DNA of 63,203 nucleotides, from contig CANPTH010000017.1 in NCBI GenBank assembly GCA_947576945.1, positions 1 to 63,203 on the forward strand, written 5' to 3'. The position numbers and the translations under genes are program-made. The DNA is from an uncultured Lachnospiraceae bacterium. GTDB taxonomy: Bacteria; Bacillota; Clostridia; Lachnospirales; Lachnospiraceae. The notes below the pieces were generated by a model. It ran no database searches and was not told where the DNA came from. It worked only from the letters and a program-made list of their open reading frames with translations. Below, in pieces: positions 52,020 through 59,772 of this stretch. Within the stretch, counting starts at the first letter, position 1. Each line of letters begins with the position of its first letter.

Positions 52020-52496
52020 TTATTTAACCGGTTTTGCGCCTGCTTTCTCCTGTGCGCGTTCTACAAGCTGCTTGAATTTACTTTTTTTCTTCTGCTCAAC
52101 TACGACAGGCTTGCCGTGCAGCCCTCTGACATCGGTGATGTAGATCCCGCTGACTACGGCTTTCACTTCTTTCTTCACCGGTATGGAATCAAAAATCTTC
52201 TCTTCACTGATCAGAGACATGATCTGTGGACCCACTTTAGCTTTAACAATAGGGAGTTTGGAACCGCGAAGCCATTTCGGCGTCTGCTGTATCACTGCCT
52301 GTGGAAGCCCGGCATCTTTCATTTTCATGCGTTTCTTGTCGATGACCAGCATGGAAACCGTCTGCTTCATGGCATCGATTTGTGCCTGCTGTTCTTCCTG
52401 CTTCTTCTGTGCCTTTCGGCCAAGAAAATAAAGTACGACTACAGCGATAAGCAGAACCACCAGAATAACTGTCAAAACAATGGTTAATGTGCTCAT
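52020..52496 (-). CDS. Single-pass membrane protein of unknown function
   Basis: A 158-residue protein. The N-terminal helix STLTIVLTVILVVLLIAVVVLYFLG is followed by a basic, helical KKQEEQQAQIDAMKQ segment, then a soluble domain with KAGLPQAV-like and VKAVVSGIYITDVRG segments and a lysine-rich end. GGGAGG precedes the ATG at 52496; a longer reading lacks an RBS. The layout resembles YajC-like small membrane proteins, but the sequence is not YajC. I cannot assign a function. Confidence 0.7.
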   Translation of the reverse strand: MSTLTIVLTVILVVLLIAVVVLYFLGRKAQKKQEEQQAQIDAMKQTVSMLVIDKKRMKMKDAGLPQAVIQQTPKWLRGSKLPIVKAKVGPQIMSLISEEKIFDSIPVKKEVKAVVSGIYITDVRGLHGKPVVVEQKKKSKFKQLVERAQEKAGAKPVK

Positions 52497-52533
52497 AAAA
52501 CTACCTCCCGAATGCTTTCTGAATATAGATAAT

Positions 52534-52562
52534 ATTTTAACATTGTTTGTCATATTAGGCAA
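52534..52562 (-). promoter_or_regulatory. Sigma-A promoter for the minus-strand membrane protein
   Basis: On the minus strand, TTGCCT (52557-52562), a 17-nt spacer and TAAAAT (52534-52539) lie about 40 nt before the ATG at 52496. Confidence 0.6.
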
Positions 52563-52698
52563 CAGGTGAATCGTAATGAAATTTTTTCGAAACTCTTTTA
52601 AGAGGGAGAAAATTATGATATATTAATTAAATATGGATTTTGACCGGGCGGTGTGGCGCCGAGGCATGGGTTGATACATGAAGGAGGATTATTCTATT

Positions 52699-53787
52699 AT
52701 GAAAAGAAGAAGAGCGGAGGTTCTGGCAGCGTTGTTTACTGCAGTAACTCTGCTGACAGGATGCGGCGAGAAGGAGTATCTGAAAGACATCAAAGCCGCT
52801 GATTATGTTACTCTGGGTGACTACACCGGTATTGAAGCGTCGGCGGAAGAGCCTGTTGTTGGAGACGAAGTGGTGGATTTATATATTGAAATGTATATCC
52901 TGTCCGCTCACGCCACCACAGAGGAAGTGACCGGAAGGGCAGTAATGGATGGTGATACGGTTAATATGGATTATACGGGATATATTGACGGAGAGACTTT
53001 TGACGGAGGTTCGGCTGCAGGAGCAAGTCTGACCATCGGTTCCCGGCAGTTCATCGACGGATTTGAGGATGGATTGATCGGCGCCGATATTGGCGAAACG
53101 GTTACCCTGAACCTGAATTTTCCGGATCCGTATCTGAGTAATCCTGACCTGTCTGGTGTTCCGGTGGTATTCGAGGTGAAAGTGAACAGCATCAGCAAAC
53201 AAACTCTGCCGGAGCTTACCAATGAGTTTGTGGAGTCCCTGGGGATAGCGGACTGCGGTACGGAGAAAGAACTCCGGGAGTATGTATATGACTACTTCTA
53301 TCAGGCAGCAGTGCAGACGTATGATAATAAGATCGAATCCACTTTGACAACAGCCGTGATGGCAAACTGCACATTTAAGGAACCGCCGGAGAAGATGAAA
53401 GAGCGTTTTGCCAGGAATATTGAAGACGCCATGAATGCGCAGGCTTCCGTGCAGGGGATGAAGCTGAACGATTATATGCAGAATTACTACGGGATGGACG
53501 AAGAGACCTACAAGGCCAAATTTCAGGAAGATTCTCTGGAATTGACGCAGCAGTATATTATGTATCAGGCGATCGCAGATGCAGAAGGCTTGAATCCGAC
53601 AGAGGAGGAAATGCAGGCGGAAATCGATTATCGTGTAGAAAATTATCACTACGAATCAGAGGAAGATTTCAGGAAGAATTCGGATATTGAGCTTCTGAGG
53701 GAACAGTTGATGCGGGATAAGGTCATGGACTTTCTGAAGGAAAACGGAAGGATAGAGACGATCCCTGCGAAGGACGGGCAGGAATAA
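52699..53787 (+). CDS. Trigger-factor-like FKBP-type peptidyl-prolyl isomerase lipoprotein
   Basis: A 362-residue exported protein. The signal peptide ends in the lipobox LLTGC with C22 as lipid site. An FKBP domain follows at about 60-160 (TVNMDYTGYIDGETFDGG, FIDGFEDGLIGADIGET). A helical C-terminal part resembles the trigger factor substrate-binding domain (TLPELTNEFVESLG). It is probably an extracytoplasmic foldase and chaperone anchored in the membrane, a Clostridia counterpart of PrsA. The ATG at 52699 has AAGGAGGA upstream; an ATG at 52678 includes that site. It precedes asnS. Confidence 0.82.
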   Translation: MKRRRAEVLAALFTAVTLLTGCGEKEYLKDIKAADYVTLGDYTGIEASAEEPVVGDEVVDLYIEMYILSAHATTEEVTGRAVMDGDTVNMDYTGYIDGETFDGGSAAGASLTIGSRQFIDGFEDGLIGADIGETVTLNLNFPDPYLSNPDLSGVPVVFEVKVNSISKQTLPELTNEFVESLGIADCGTEKELREYVYDYFYQAAVQTYDNKIESTLTTAVMANCTFKEPPEKMKERFARNIEDAMNAQASVQGMKLNDYMQNYYGMDEETYKAKFQEDSLELTQQYIMYQAIADAEGLNPTEEEMQAEIDYRVENYHYESEEDFRKNSDIELLREQLMRDKVMDFLKENGRIETIPAKDGQE

Positions 53788-53830
53788 AAAATAATCAGCA
53801 AAAGGTAAGCAGGAGAAGGAGAGAGAAATT

Positions 53831-55231
53831 ATGAGTAGTATGAATTTGACAGACTTAAAAGACTTGCACCGTAACAGTGGAGATTATATTGACAAAGAAG
53901 TGACGGTCGGCGGCTGGGTGAGAAGTATCAGGGATTCCAAAACCTTCGGATTCATAGTGTTAAATGACGGCACCTTTTTTGAGCCGCTGCAGGTGGTATA
54001 TAATGATACGCTGGAGAATTTTGAAGCGATCTCCAGATTAAATGTGGGATCCGCGATTGTGGCAAAAGGCAGGATTGTGGCGACGCCGCAGGCCAAGCAG
54101 GCTTTCGAGATGCAGGCGGAAGAGATTCTGGTGGAGGGCGTATCTACGGCAGATTATCCGCTGCAGAAGAAGAGACACAGCTTTGAATATCTGCGGACGA
54201 TTTCCCATCTGCGTCCGAGAACGAATACCTTTCAGGCTGTTTTTCGTGTACGGTCGCTGATCGCTTATGCAATCCACACTTTTTTCCAGGAGAGAGGGTT
54301 TGTGTACGTGCATACGCCGATCATCACAGGCAGTGATTGTGAGGGCGCCGGCGAGATGTTCCAGGTGACTACAATGGATCTGAACAATCTGCCCAGAACC
54401 GAAGACGGTAAAGTGGACTACAGCCAGGACTTTTTCGGAAAAGAGACGAATCTGACCGTCAGCGGACAGCTGAATGTGGAGACTTATGCGTTTGCATTTA
54501 AGAATGTATATACTTTCGGGCCGACTTTCCGTGCGGAGAACTCCAATACGACAAGACATGCGGCGGAGTTCTGGATGATTGAGCCGGAGATTGCTTTTGC
54601 AGATCTGACAGACGATATGATGCTGGCGGAGGCGATGCTGAAGCATATTATCCGTTATGTGCTGGAGAATGCGCCGGAAGAGATGAATTTCTTCAACCAG
54701 TTTGTGGACAAGGGGCTGATCGAGAGGTTAAACCATGTATTGAATTCTGATTTTGCACATGTGACCTACACGGATGCGATTGCGATCCTGGAGAAACACA
54801 ATGATGCTTTTGAGTATAAGGTAAGCTGGGGATGTGACCTTCAGACGGAGCATGAGAGATATTTGACGGAGCAGGAATTTAAGCGCCCTGTCTTTGTGAC
54901 GGATTATCCGAAGGAAATCAAGGCTTTCTATATGAAACTGAATGAGGACGGTAAGACGGTGGCGGCAATGGATTGTCTTGTGCCGGGAATCGGAGAGATC
55001 ATTGGCGGCAGCCAGAGAGAGGATGATCTGGAGCTGCTAACGAAGAGGATGGAGGAGATGGGTCTGAACAAGGAAGATTACCAGTTCTATCTTGACCTCA
55101 GGAAATATGGTTCTGCAAGACATGCTGGATTTGGACTTGGATTTGAGAGATGCGTGATGTATCTTACCGGTATGGGCAATATCAGAGATGTGGTGCCTTT
55201 CCCGAGAACTGTCAACAACTGTGAGCTTTAA
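53831..55231 (+). CDS. asnS: Asparaginyl-tRNA synthetase
   Basis: A 466-residue class IIb synthetase. The N-terminal OB-fold anticodon domain ([25 protein letters not shown]) is followed by motif 1 ([24 protein letters not shown]), motif 2 ([21 protein letters not shown]) and motif 3 ([15 protein letters not shown]). [11 protein letters not shown] and the following insertion are typical of AsnRS as opposed to AspRS. GGAGAAGGAGA precedes the ATG. No T-box leader is visible in the 43-nt gap, so it is likely read from the upstream promoter. Confidence 0.95.
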   Translation: MSSMNLTDLKDLHRNSGDYIDKEVTVGGWVRSIRDSKTFGFIVLNDGTFFEPLQVVYNDTLENFEAISRLNVGSAIVAKGRIVATPQAKQAFEMQAEEILVEGVSTADYPLQKKRHSFEYLRTISHLRPRTNTFQAVFRVRSLIAYAIHTFFQERGFVYVHTPIITGSDCEGAGEMFQVTTMDLNNLPRTEDGKVDYSQDFFGKETNLTVSGQLNVETYAFAFKNVYTFGPTFRAENSNTTRHAAEFWMIEPEIAFADLTDDMMLAEAMLKHIIRYVLENAPEEMNFFNQFVDKGLIERLNHVLNSDFAHVTYTDAIAILEKHNDAFEYKVSWGCDLQTEHERYLTEQEFKRPVFVTDYPKEIKAFYMKLNEDGKTVAAMDCLVPGIGEIIGGSQREDDLELLTKRMEEMGLNKEDYQFYLDLRKYGSARHAGFGLGFERCVMYLTGMGNIRDVVPFPRTVNNCEL

Positions 55232-55270
55232 TGGTACATGGGGTAATGCGGATTGAAAGGGTACTGGAAG

Positions 55271-56572
55271 ATGAAGAGAAGAGGGACACGGATTTTTTGT
55301 GTGATGATGGCTTTTTTGCTGTTTATAATGACGGCGGAGCCGGTGCTGGCGACCACGATATCCGGTCTGCAGGAAGATATTAAGAAGAATCAATCCCAGC
55401 TGAACGATGTTAATGAGCAGATTGCAGGATACCAGGATGCCCAGGAGGGCGTGGAGGAAGAGATCAGTGATCTGGATGCGGAGATGGTAGCGCTTTTGAC
55501 GGATATCAATTTAATCCAGGAGGCGATCGAGGAGACGGAGGAGGATATTGCCAATACGCAGGTTGCCTATGATGAGGCTGTGGCGGAGAAAGACGAGCAG
55601 TATGAATCCATGAAGATCCGCATTAAATTTATGTATGAGAAAGGGGATCAGTCTTATCTGCAGTTGTTCCTCGAAGCCCAAAGTATGGGCGATATGATGA
55701 ATAAGGCGCATTATATCGAAGAGCTGTATGAGTATGACCGTAATCTGCTGGAGCAGTATGAGGCCATAGTGCAGCAGGTGGCACAGCTGCAGGACAGGCT
55801 GGAGGAAGAGCGGTCGGAGCTTGTGACTTCTAAGACAGAACTGGAGGAACAGCAGGATTACGTGAACGAAGTACTGGCGCAGAAGCGGAAAGAGTACGAG
55901 AATTACAGCGCTGTGCTGGCTAAGGCAAAGAGGGAAGCTGCAGCTTATACAGCAAAGATCAAGCAGGAGACTGCACAGATCAGGAAGCTGGAAGAAGAAG
56001 AGCGGAAGCGCAGAGAAGAAGAGGAGCGTAAACGTAAGGAGGAAGAAGAGCGCAGGCGCAAAGAAGAGGAGGCGCGTCGAAAGGCCGAGCAGGAGGCAGA
56101 CGACGAACAGCCGGACGATTCGGAAAGCGTGGATGACGAGGATGAGGGGGAAGCCGAGGAGAAGCCGGAGAAATCGGAGGATTCCAGGAAGCCAGAGGAT
56201 ACTGCAGGGAAGCCGGCATCCTCTGGCAGCAGTAAGGGACAGGAGATAGCGAAATTTGCCTGCAAGTATGTCGGATATCCTTATGTGGCCGGCGGCACCA
56301 GCCTGACCAATGGGGCGGATTGCTCCGGGTTTGTACTGGCAGTGTTTAAGAATTTCGGCTATTCCCTGCCAAGAAGCTCCTATGCACAGTCCGGTGCAGG
56401 CAGAGGGGTGTCCTACTCGGAAGCCCAGCCCGGAGATATTATTTATTATGGCGGGCATGTAGGTATCTATATCGGCAACGGCCAGATTGTACACGCCAGT
56501 ACGGAACGGTCGGGAATCAAAATAACATCTGCAACATATCGTAATATTATTACGGTCAGAAGAATCGTGTAG
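55271..56572 (+). CDS. NlpC/P60 peptidoglycan endopeptidase with coiled-coil domain
   Basis: A 433-residue secreted hydrolase. It has a signal peptide (to about residue 28), then a long coiled coil from about 30 to 280 like PcsB/CwlO proteins. A strikingly charged R/K/E repeat follows and then an acidic D/E/P/S linker. The C-terminal NlpC/P60 domain has the catalytic Cys near 351 in NGADCSGFVLAVF, His in GGHVGIYIG, and a third polar residue region at QIVHAST. It cleaves peptide crosslinks of peptidoglycan and is likely controlled by an FtsEX-type partner through the coil. The start at 55271 is chosen over an upstream TTG at 55253. A terminator follows. Confidence 0.88.
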   Translation: MKRRGTRIFCVMMAFLLFIMTAEPVLATTISGLQEDIKKNQSQLNDVNEQIAGYQDAQEGVEEEISDLDAEMVALLTDINLIQEAIEETEEDIANTQVAYDEAVAEKDEQYESMKIRIKFMYEKGDQSYLQLFLEAQSMGDMMNKAHYIEELYEYDRNLLEQYEAIVQQVAQLQDRLEEERSELVTSKTELEEQQDYVNEVLAQKRKEYENYSAVLAKAKREAAAYTAKIKQETAQIRKLEEEERKRREEEERKRKEEEERRRKEEEARRKAEQEADDEQPDDSESVDDEDEGEAEEKPEKSEDSRKPEDTAGKPASSGSSKGQEIAKFACKYVGYPYVAGGTSLTNGADCSGFVLAVFKNFGYSLPRSSYAQSGAGRGVSYSEAQPGDIIYYGGHVGIYIGNGQIVHASTERSGIKITSATYRNIITVRRIV

Positions 56573-56614
56573 ATGTGTTTCGGTAGAAAAGAATAATGTA
56601 TTGAGTTGAAGATG

Positions 56615-56650
56615 CAGGTCTGTGGAGCGATCCAGGACCTGTATTTTTTT
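56615..56650 (+). terminator. Intrinsic terminator after the NlpC/P60 gene
   Basis: CAGGTC (56615-56620) pairs with GACCTG (56636-56641), with an inner TGGA/TCCA extension, followed by TATTTTTTT. Confidence 0.78.
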
Positions 56651-56721
56651 GCCTTAGATGGAGAAAATATTGAGATGATCCCGCTTTGAGTCGTGCATGC
56701 CTTTGCCGATTGGCGGAAATG

Positions 56722-56751
56722 TTGACAAATTTATACGGGGGGGGGTAAAAT
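56722..56751 (+). promoter_or_regulatory. Sigma-A promoter with a nine-G homopolymer in its spacer
   Basis: A consensus TTGACA (56722-56727) and TAAAAT (56746-56751) are separated by 18 nt. Nine of these are consecutive G residues (56737-56745) that abut the -10 box. Change in the G-run length would alter the -35 to -10 distance and could switch transcription on and off. Confidence 0.6.
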
Positions 56752-56844
56752 GGAAACAAATATACAACTATTGTGTGCGAGTACAGCATGACGCATGAAT
56801 TTAAACCTTGTCATCACAAATATATTTAATCGAAATAACAAAAT

Positions 56845-56898
56845 TGTAATGTTACTGTAATGTTACTGTAAGGTTAGAGTGCTATTCTGGAATAATAT
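56845..56898 (+). promoter_or_regulatory. Three 11-bp direct repeats ahead of a -10-like box
   Basis: TGTAATGTTAC occurs at 56845-56855 and 56856-56866, followed by the variant TGTAAGGTTAG at 56867-56877. A TAATAT at 56893-56898 lies 15 nt further on, with no good -35. Eleven-bp spaced direct repeats next to a -10 are the usual operator of OmpR/PhoB-family response regulators; read on the other strand they resemble Pho boxes. Confidence 0.5.
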
Positions 56899-57010
56899 TA
56901 AGACCAATGACAGAATCTAATTTAGAAGCTATCGGATTATTATAGGGTTTCTGCCAGGGGCATATGCGGCAGCAAAATACTTTCGCAGGAGAGAAAAAGG
57001 GGTGACTTAA

Positions 57011-58681
57011 ATGGCGGTAATCATTTTAAGCTGGATTTACATGTTTCTGGTCTGTATGCTGATTGGGGTGGGGATGTTTAGCCTGGTTCGAAACAAAAGT
57101 TTTTCCCTGACCTTATGCCTTGCAGCGGGTATTACAGGCATTACTGTCTATACGGAAATTTTCAGCATATTTGCCGGGATCAGCATGTGGGCGCATGTGG
57201 CTCTTTTGGCGACAGCGCTTGTATGTGGTTATCGTAATCGCAGCATGGTCTGGCAGTTTTGGAGGACATATCGACCGGTGATTTTTTCCTGGGAAGGGTT
57301 CTTTTACTGCGGCTTTGTGCTGTTGATCGCCTTTTTCACCTCCAGAGGAGAGTTTCATACAGATACGAATATCTATCATGCGGCGGCGATCCGGATCTAC
57401 GAGGAGTATGGTCTGGTCAAAGGCATCGGCAATCTGCAGCTGCATTATGCCTATAACAGTTCTTATCTGGCATTTGCATCTATATTCAGCCTGAAATGGC
57501 TGCTTGGAAGTTCTCTTCATACTACGACCGGGTTTCTGGAAGTGATAATGGGTTTGTATGCTTTTCGCGGCCTGCGGGAGTTTCAGCGGCATGAGAATCA
57601 TGTGACGGATATGATGCGGATCGGCATCCTGTTCTATACACTGGTGAATGTAACGCGCAGTATGTCTCCGGCCACGGATTATGCGACGATGTTTTTTGCG
57701 TTATTTATCGTCACTGCATGGTGCGAGAATTTCTTTGAGAAAGGTTCAGATCTTATGGTTTACTGCCTGCTTACGGTGGCTGCGGTTTTTGCGGCTACTT
57801 TGAAGTTCTCCAGCAGCCTGCTTATTTTGATAGGCCTTTACCCGGCCTGTTGTCTGGTAAGGGAGAGACGGTGGAAGGAGATCGGAATCTTCCTTGCCCT
57901 TGGATGTGTGGTGTTGTGCCCTTTTCTGGTGAGAAATTATCTGATTTCGGGATGGCTGCTCTACCCCTTTGAAGGAATCGATCTTTTCCAGGTTCCCTGG
58001 AAGATTCCGGTGGAATATCTTGTGCATGATGCTGACCAGATCAAGGTTTGGGGGCGTTGTCTGTACGATGTGGACAAGGTGGATATGCCGGTTGGACAGT
58101 GGCTTCCGGTCTGGTGGGAGCATCAGTTCCGCTATGAGAAGATGTTTCTCGGCGGGGTTTTGCTGGGAACGGCGCTGCAGCTTTTGATGGCTGGGATGAG
58201 ATTGTATAGAAAGCAGAGACTACGTCCTCAGCTTTTGGTTCTGCATCTTGCCATATGGGGAAATATTTTCGTATGGTTCTTTATGGCGCCTTTTATCCGG
58301 TATGGTCTTGCATTCCTGTTCGCGGTCATTATGATCGCGGTGGGAGAGTATCTGAGTGAAAAAAAGCAGGGGTTGTGCAGCATTGTGGCAGGAAGCCTGG
58401 TGTTCTGTATTCTGGTGTCAGTCAGCCCTTACTGGGATCAGTATGTGACGGACGCCGGTGTCTTTATCAAGCATAATCTGAGGGAACCGTATTATATAAG
58501 TCAGAAGGACTACGATCTGGGCAGTATGGACAGCTGTGAAATTAATGGAAATACGATCTATTTTTCCACAGGAGAAGAGATCAACAGCTATCATGTCTTT
58601 CCGGGAACATGTTATAAACCGATGCTGGAGAGGAGTACGCTGCTGGGAGATCAGATTAAAGATGGATTTCGGGCAAAGTAA
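57011..58681 (+). CDS. LIC_10190-like polytopic membrane protein (GT-C candidate)
   Basis: A 556-residue protein with about 12 transmembrane helices. The motif FHTDTNIYHAAAIRIYEEYGLVKGIGNL near 114-142 followed by HYAYNSSYLAFASIFSL is the recognisable signature of the LIC_10190-type membrane proteins. Its acidic residues and His in the first outer loop fit a GT-C glycosyltransferase. The RBS is GGAGAGAAAAAGGGG. It stands alone after a regulatory region with a poly-G promoter and direct repeats, so its expression may be switched or induced. The substrate is unknown. Confidence 0.68.
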   Translation: MAVIILSWIYMFLVCMLIGVGMFSLVRNKSFSLTLCLAAGITGITVYTEIFSIFAGISMWAHVALLATALVCGYRNRSMVWQFWRTYRPVIFSWEGFFYCGFVLLIAFFTSRGEFHTDTNIYHAAAIRIYEEYGLVKGIGNLQLHYAYNSSYLAFASIFSLKWLLGSSLHTTTGFLEVIMGLYAFRGLREFQRHENHVTDMMRIGILFYTLVNVTRSMSPATDYATMFFALFIVTAWCENFFEKGSDLMVYCLLTVAAVFAATLKFSSSLLILIGLYPACCLVRERRWKEIGIFLALGCVVLCPFLVRNYLISGWLLYPFEGIDLFQVPWKIPVEYLVHDADQIKVWGRCLYDVDKVDMPVGQWLPVWWEHQFRYEKMFLGGVLLGTALQLLMAGMRLYRKQRLRPQLLVLHLAIWGNIFVWFFMAPFIRYGLAFLFAVIMIAVGEYLSEKKQGLCSIVAGSLVFCILVSVSPYWDQYVTDAGVFIKHNLREPYYISQKDYDLGSMDSCEINGNTIYFSTGEEINSYHVFPGTCYKPMLERSTLLGDQIKDGFRAK

Positions 58682-58828
58682 AGAGACTCTGTCGGAATAG
58701 TAATTTTAGAAAAACTTAATATGAAGGATAAATTTTTGAAAAGTTTTTGATTGCACAGGACTTGGATTTAAAGTAAAGTGATTATAAATTCAATTGATTA
58801 CGAAATGATGTCAATGAAGTGATTGTGT

Positions 58829-59092
58829 ATGCGATATACTATCAATGAAATAAAGAGTAAAACAATTCCTGTTGCTAAAGCATATGGGATTGGGCGAATG
58901 AGTTTGTTGCAGTATTTTGCATTTGTTGATAAGTTGGAAAATGTTTTGAATTGTCATGTGGATGTTGTGACTACCGGGATTGAAGATAAGCAGTTTCTTT
59001 CTGCGATTATGCAAGAGGGGTGCTTCTGTATGAAGAATGAGGATATACCGACGTTAAAGCAAAATATGGAAGCGCTGTTGTATCAAAAGTAA
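58829..59092 (+). pseudogene. Nucleotidyltransferase remnant lacking the catalytic motif
   Basis: The 87 codons begin RYTINEIKSKTIPVAKAYGIGRMSL, the normal lead-in of MNT-type nucleotidyltransferases. They then jump directly to LQYFAFVDKLENVLNCHVDVVTTGI, the segment that normally follows the active site. The whole GSxARGxxxxxSDxD part (about 25-30 residues) is missing, but the frame is kept. The protein could not bind metal or transfer nucleotides. It is best read as an internal-deletion pseudogene of an MntA-like antitoxin; no HEPN partner follows. A catalytically dead but expressed fragment cannot be excluded. Confidence 0.7.
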
Positions 59093-59120
59093 ATATCATA
59101 TACTATTTTTATGTAGTCAT

Positions 59121-59165
59121 AACCCCTCATACAATGTAAAAAAGTGTTTTGAGGGGTTTCCTTTT
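59121..59165 (+). terminator. Terminator-like hairpin upstream of spoIIID fragment 1
   Basis: AACCCCTCA (59121-59129) pairs with TGAGGGGTT (59150-59158), followed by TCCTTTT. It lacks ten bases of the stem present in copy 2. The right arm GAGGGG also resembles an RBS for the following TTG. Confidence 0.5.
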
Positions 59166-59294
59166 GAAAGAGTATATTGAGGAGCGTACAATTCAGATTG
59201 CCAATTATATTATGAGAATAACGCTACGGTGAGACAGACGGCGAAGGAATTCGGAATCTCCAAGTCTACGGTACATATGGTGGTAACAAAATAG
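59164..59294 (+). pseudogene. spoIIID: spoIIID-like fragment, frameshifted and truncated
   Basis: A TTG-started frame encodes KEYIEERTIQIANYI, the N-terminus of the sporulation regulator SpoIIID. One T is missing relative to copy 2 near 59210, which shifts the frame and stops it after 22 codons at 59230. In the corrected frame, the helix-turn-helix (TVRQTAKEFGISKSTVH) continues to a stop at 59292. The SpoIIID part after STVH, about half the protein, is absent. Non-functional. Confidence 0.7.
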
Positions 59295-59772
59295 AACTAT
59301 TTGAAAACAGGATGGTGTGGGTGATCGAATAGAAAATAGTATGAGGATATTTCAAAAGGAAAAGAACTTTTGGAAATGACGGGAAAAGAAGTTTTTATAT
59401 GAGACACGGTGCAACTCAGTAAAACGGGTTACACTGTGTTTTTGTCATACTATCAAGCGGAAGATCTACGGATTTGCCTACATTTCTTCCATCATAGTAA
59501 GAATTTTCTGGTGGCTAAGGAGATCTATCATTCCTGTCGGTGTAAAGTAAATACTCATTTTCGCATTGCATTAGTCAAATGAATTCTATTTTCTATATTA
59601 AATTATTTTCTATATTAAATATTGATACAAAATTGTTGTCAGATTTGACCGTGCTTTTTTTGCATGATTTTTTGACAGAAGGCAAAATAGACCACGAAAG
59701 TTGTCACAAATGACTACTAAAGTAACGAGATTTGTGGTACAATATGAATACAATAAATGCGGAGGTTCAGAT
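59295..59772. other. 478-bp AT-rich intergenic region
   Basis: It holds a terminator-like hairpin at 59404-59443 and AT-rich sequence up to the RBS of the HTH gene. TACAAT at 59738-59743 could be a -10 box but has no good -35. I see no other gene. Confidence 0.45.
59404..59443 (+). terminator. Intrinsic terminator-like hairpin
   Basis: ACACGGTGCAAC (59404-59415) pairs with GTTACACTGTGT (59428-59439) with one wobble and one mismatch, followed by a T5 run. No intact gene ends just before it. Confidence 0.5.

Larger units (their letters stand above)
56573..57010. other. 438-bp regulatory intergenic region
   Basis: From left to right it holds an intrinsic terminator (56615-56650), a promoter with a nine-G run in its spacer (56722-56751), three 11-bp direct repeats ahead of a -10-like box (56845-56898), and an RBS (GGAGAGAAAAAGGGG) before the gene at 57011. 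I see no coding frame. Confidence 0.6.
59116..59297. repeat. Direct repeat copy 1: terminator hairpin plus spoIIID fragment
   Basis: About 180 bp that match 62879-63071 closely. Both start GTCATAACCCCTCAT, pass through a hairpin and continue into a spoIIID-like reading frame. The two copies bracket roughly 3.6 kb of AT-rich DNA in the same orientation. Confidence 0.75.

Noticed and set aside
53788..53830. Possible T-box leader ahead of asnS
   Set aside because: The gap is only 43 nt and lacks stem I, a T-box sequence and an antiterminator.
55976..56080. GAAGAG/CGC-rich tandem pattern that looked like a DNA repeat
   Set aside because: It encodes the charged R/K/E helix of the NlpC/P60 protein and varies between units. 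It is low-complexity coding sequence, not a separate repeat or CRISPR.
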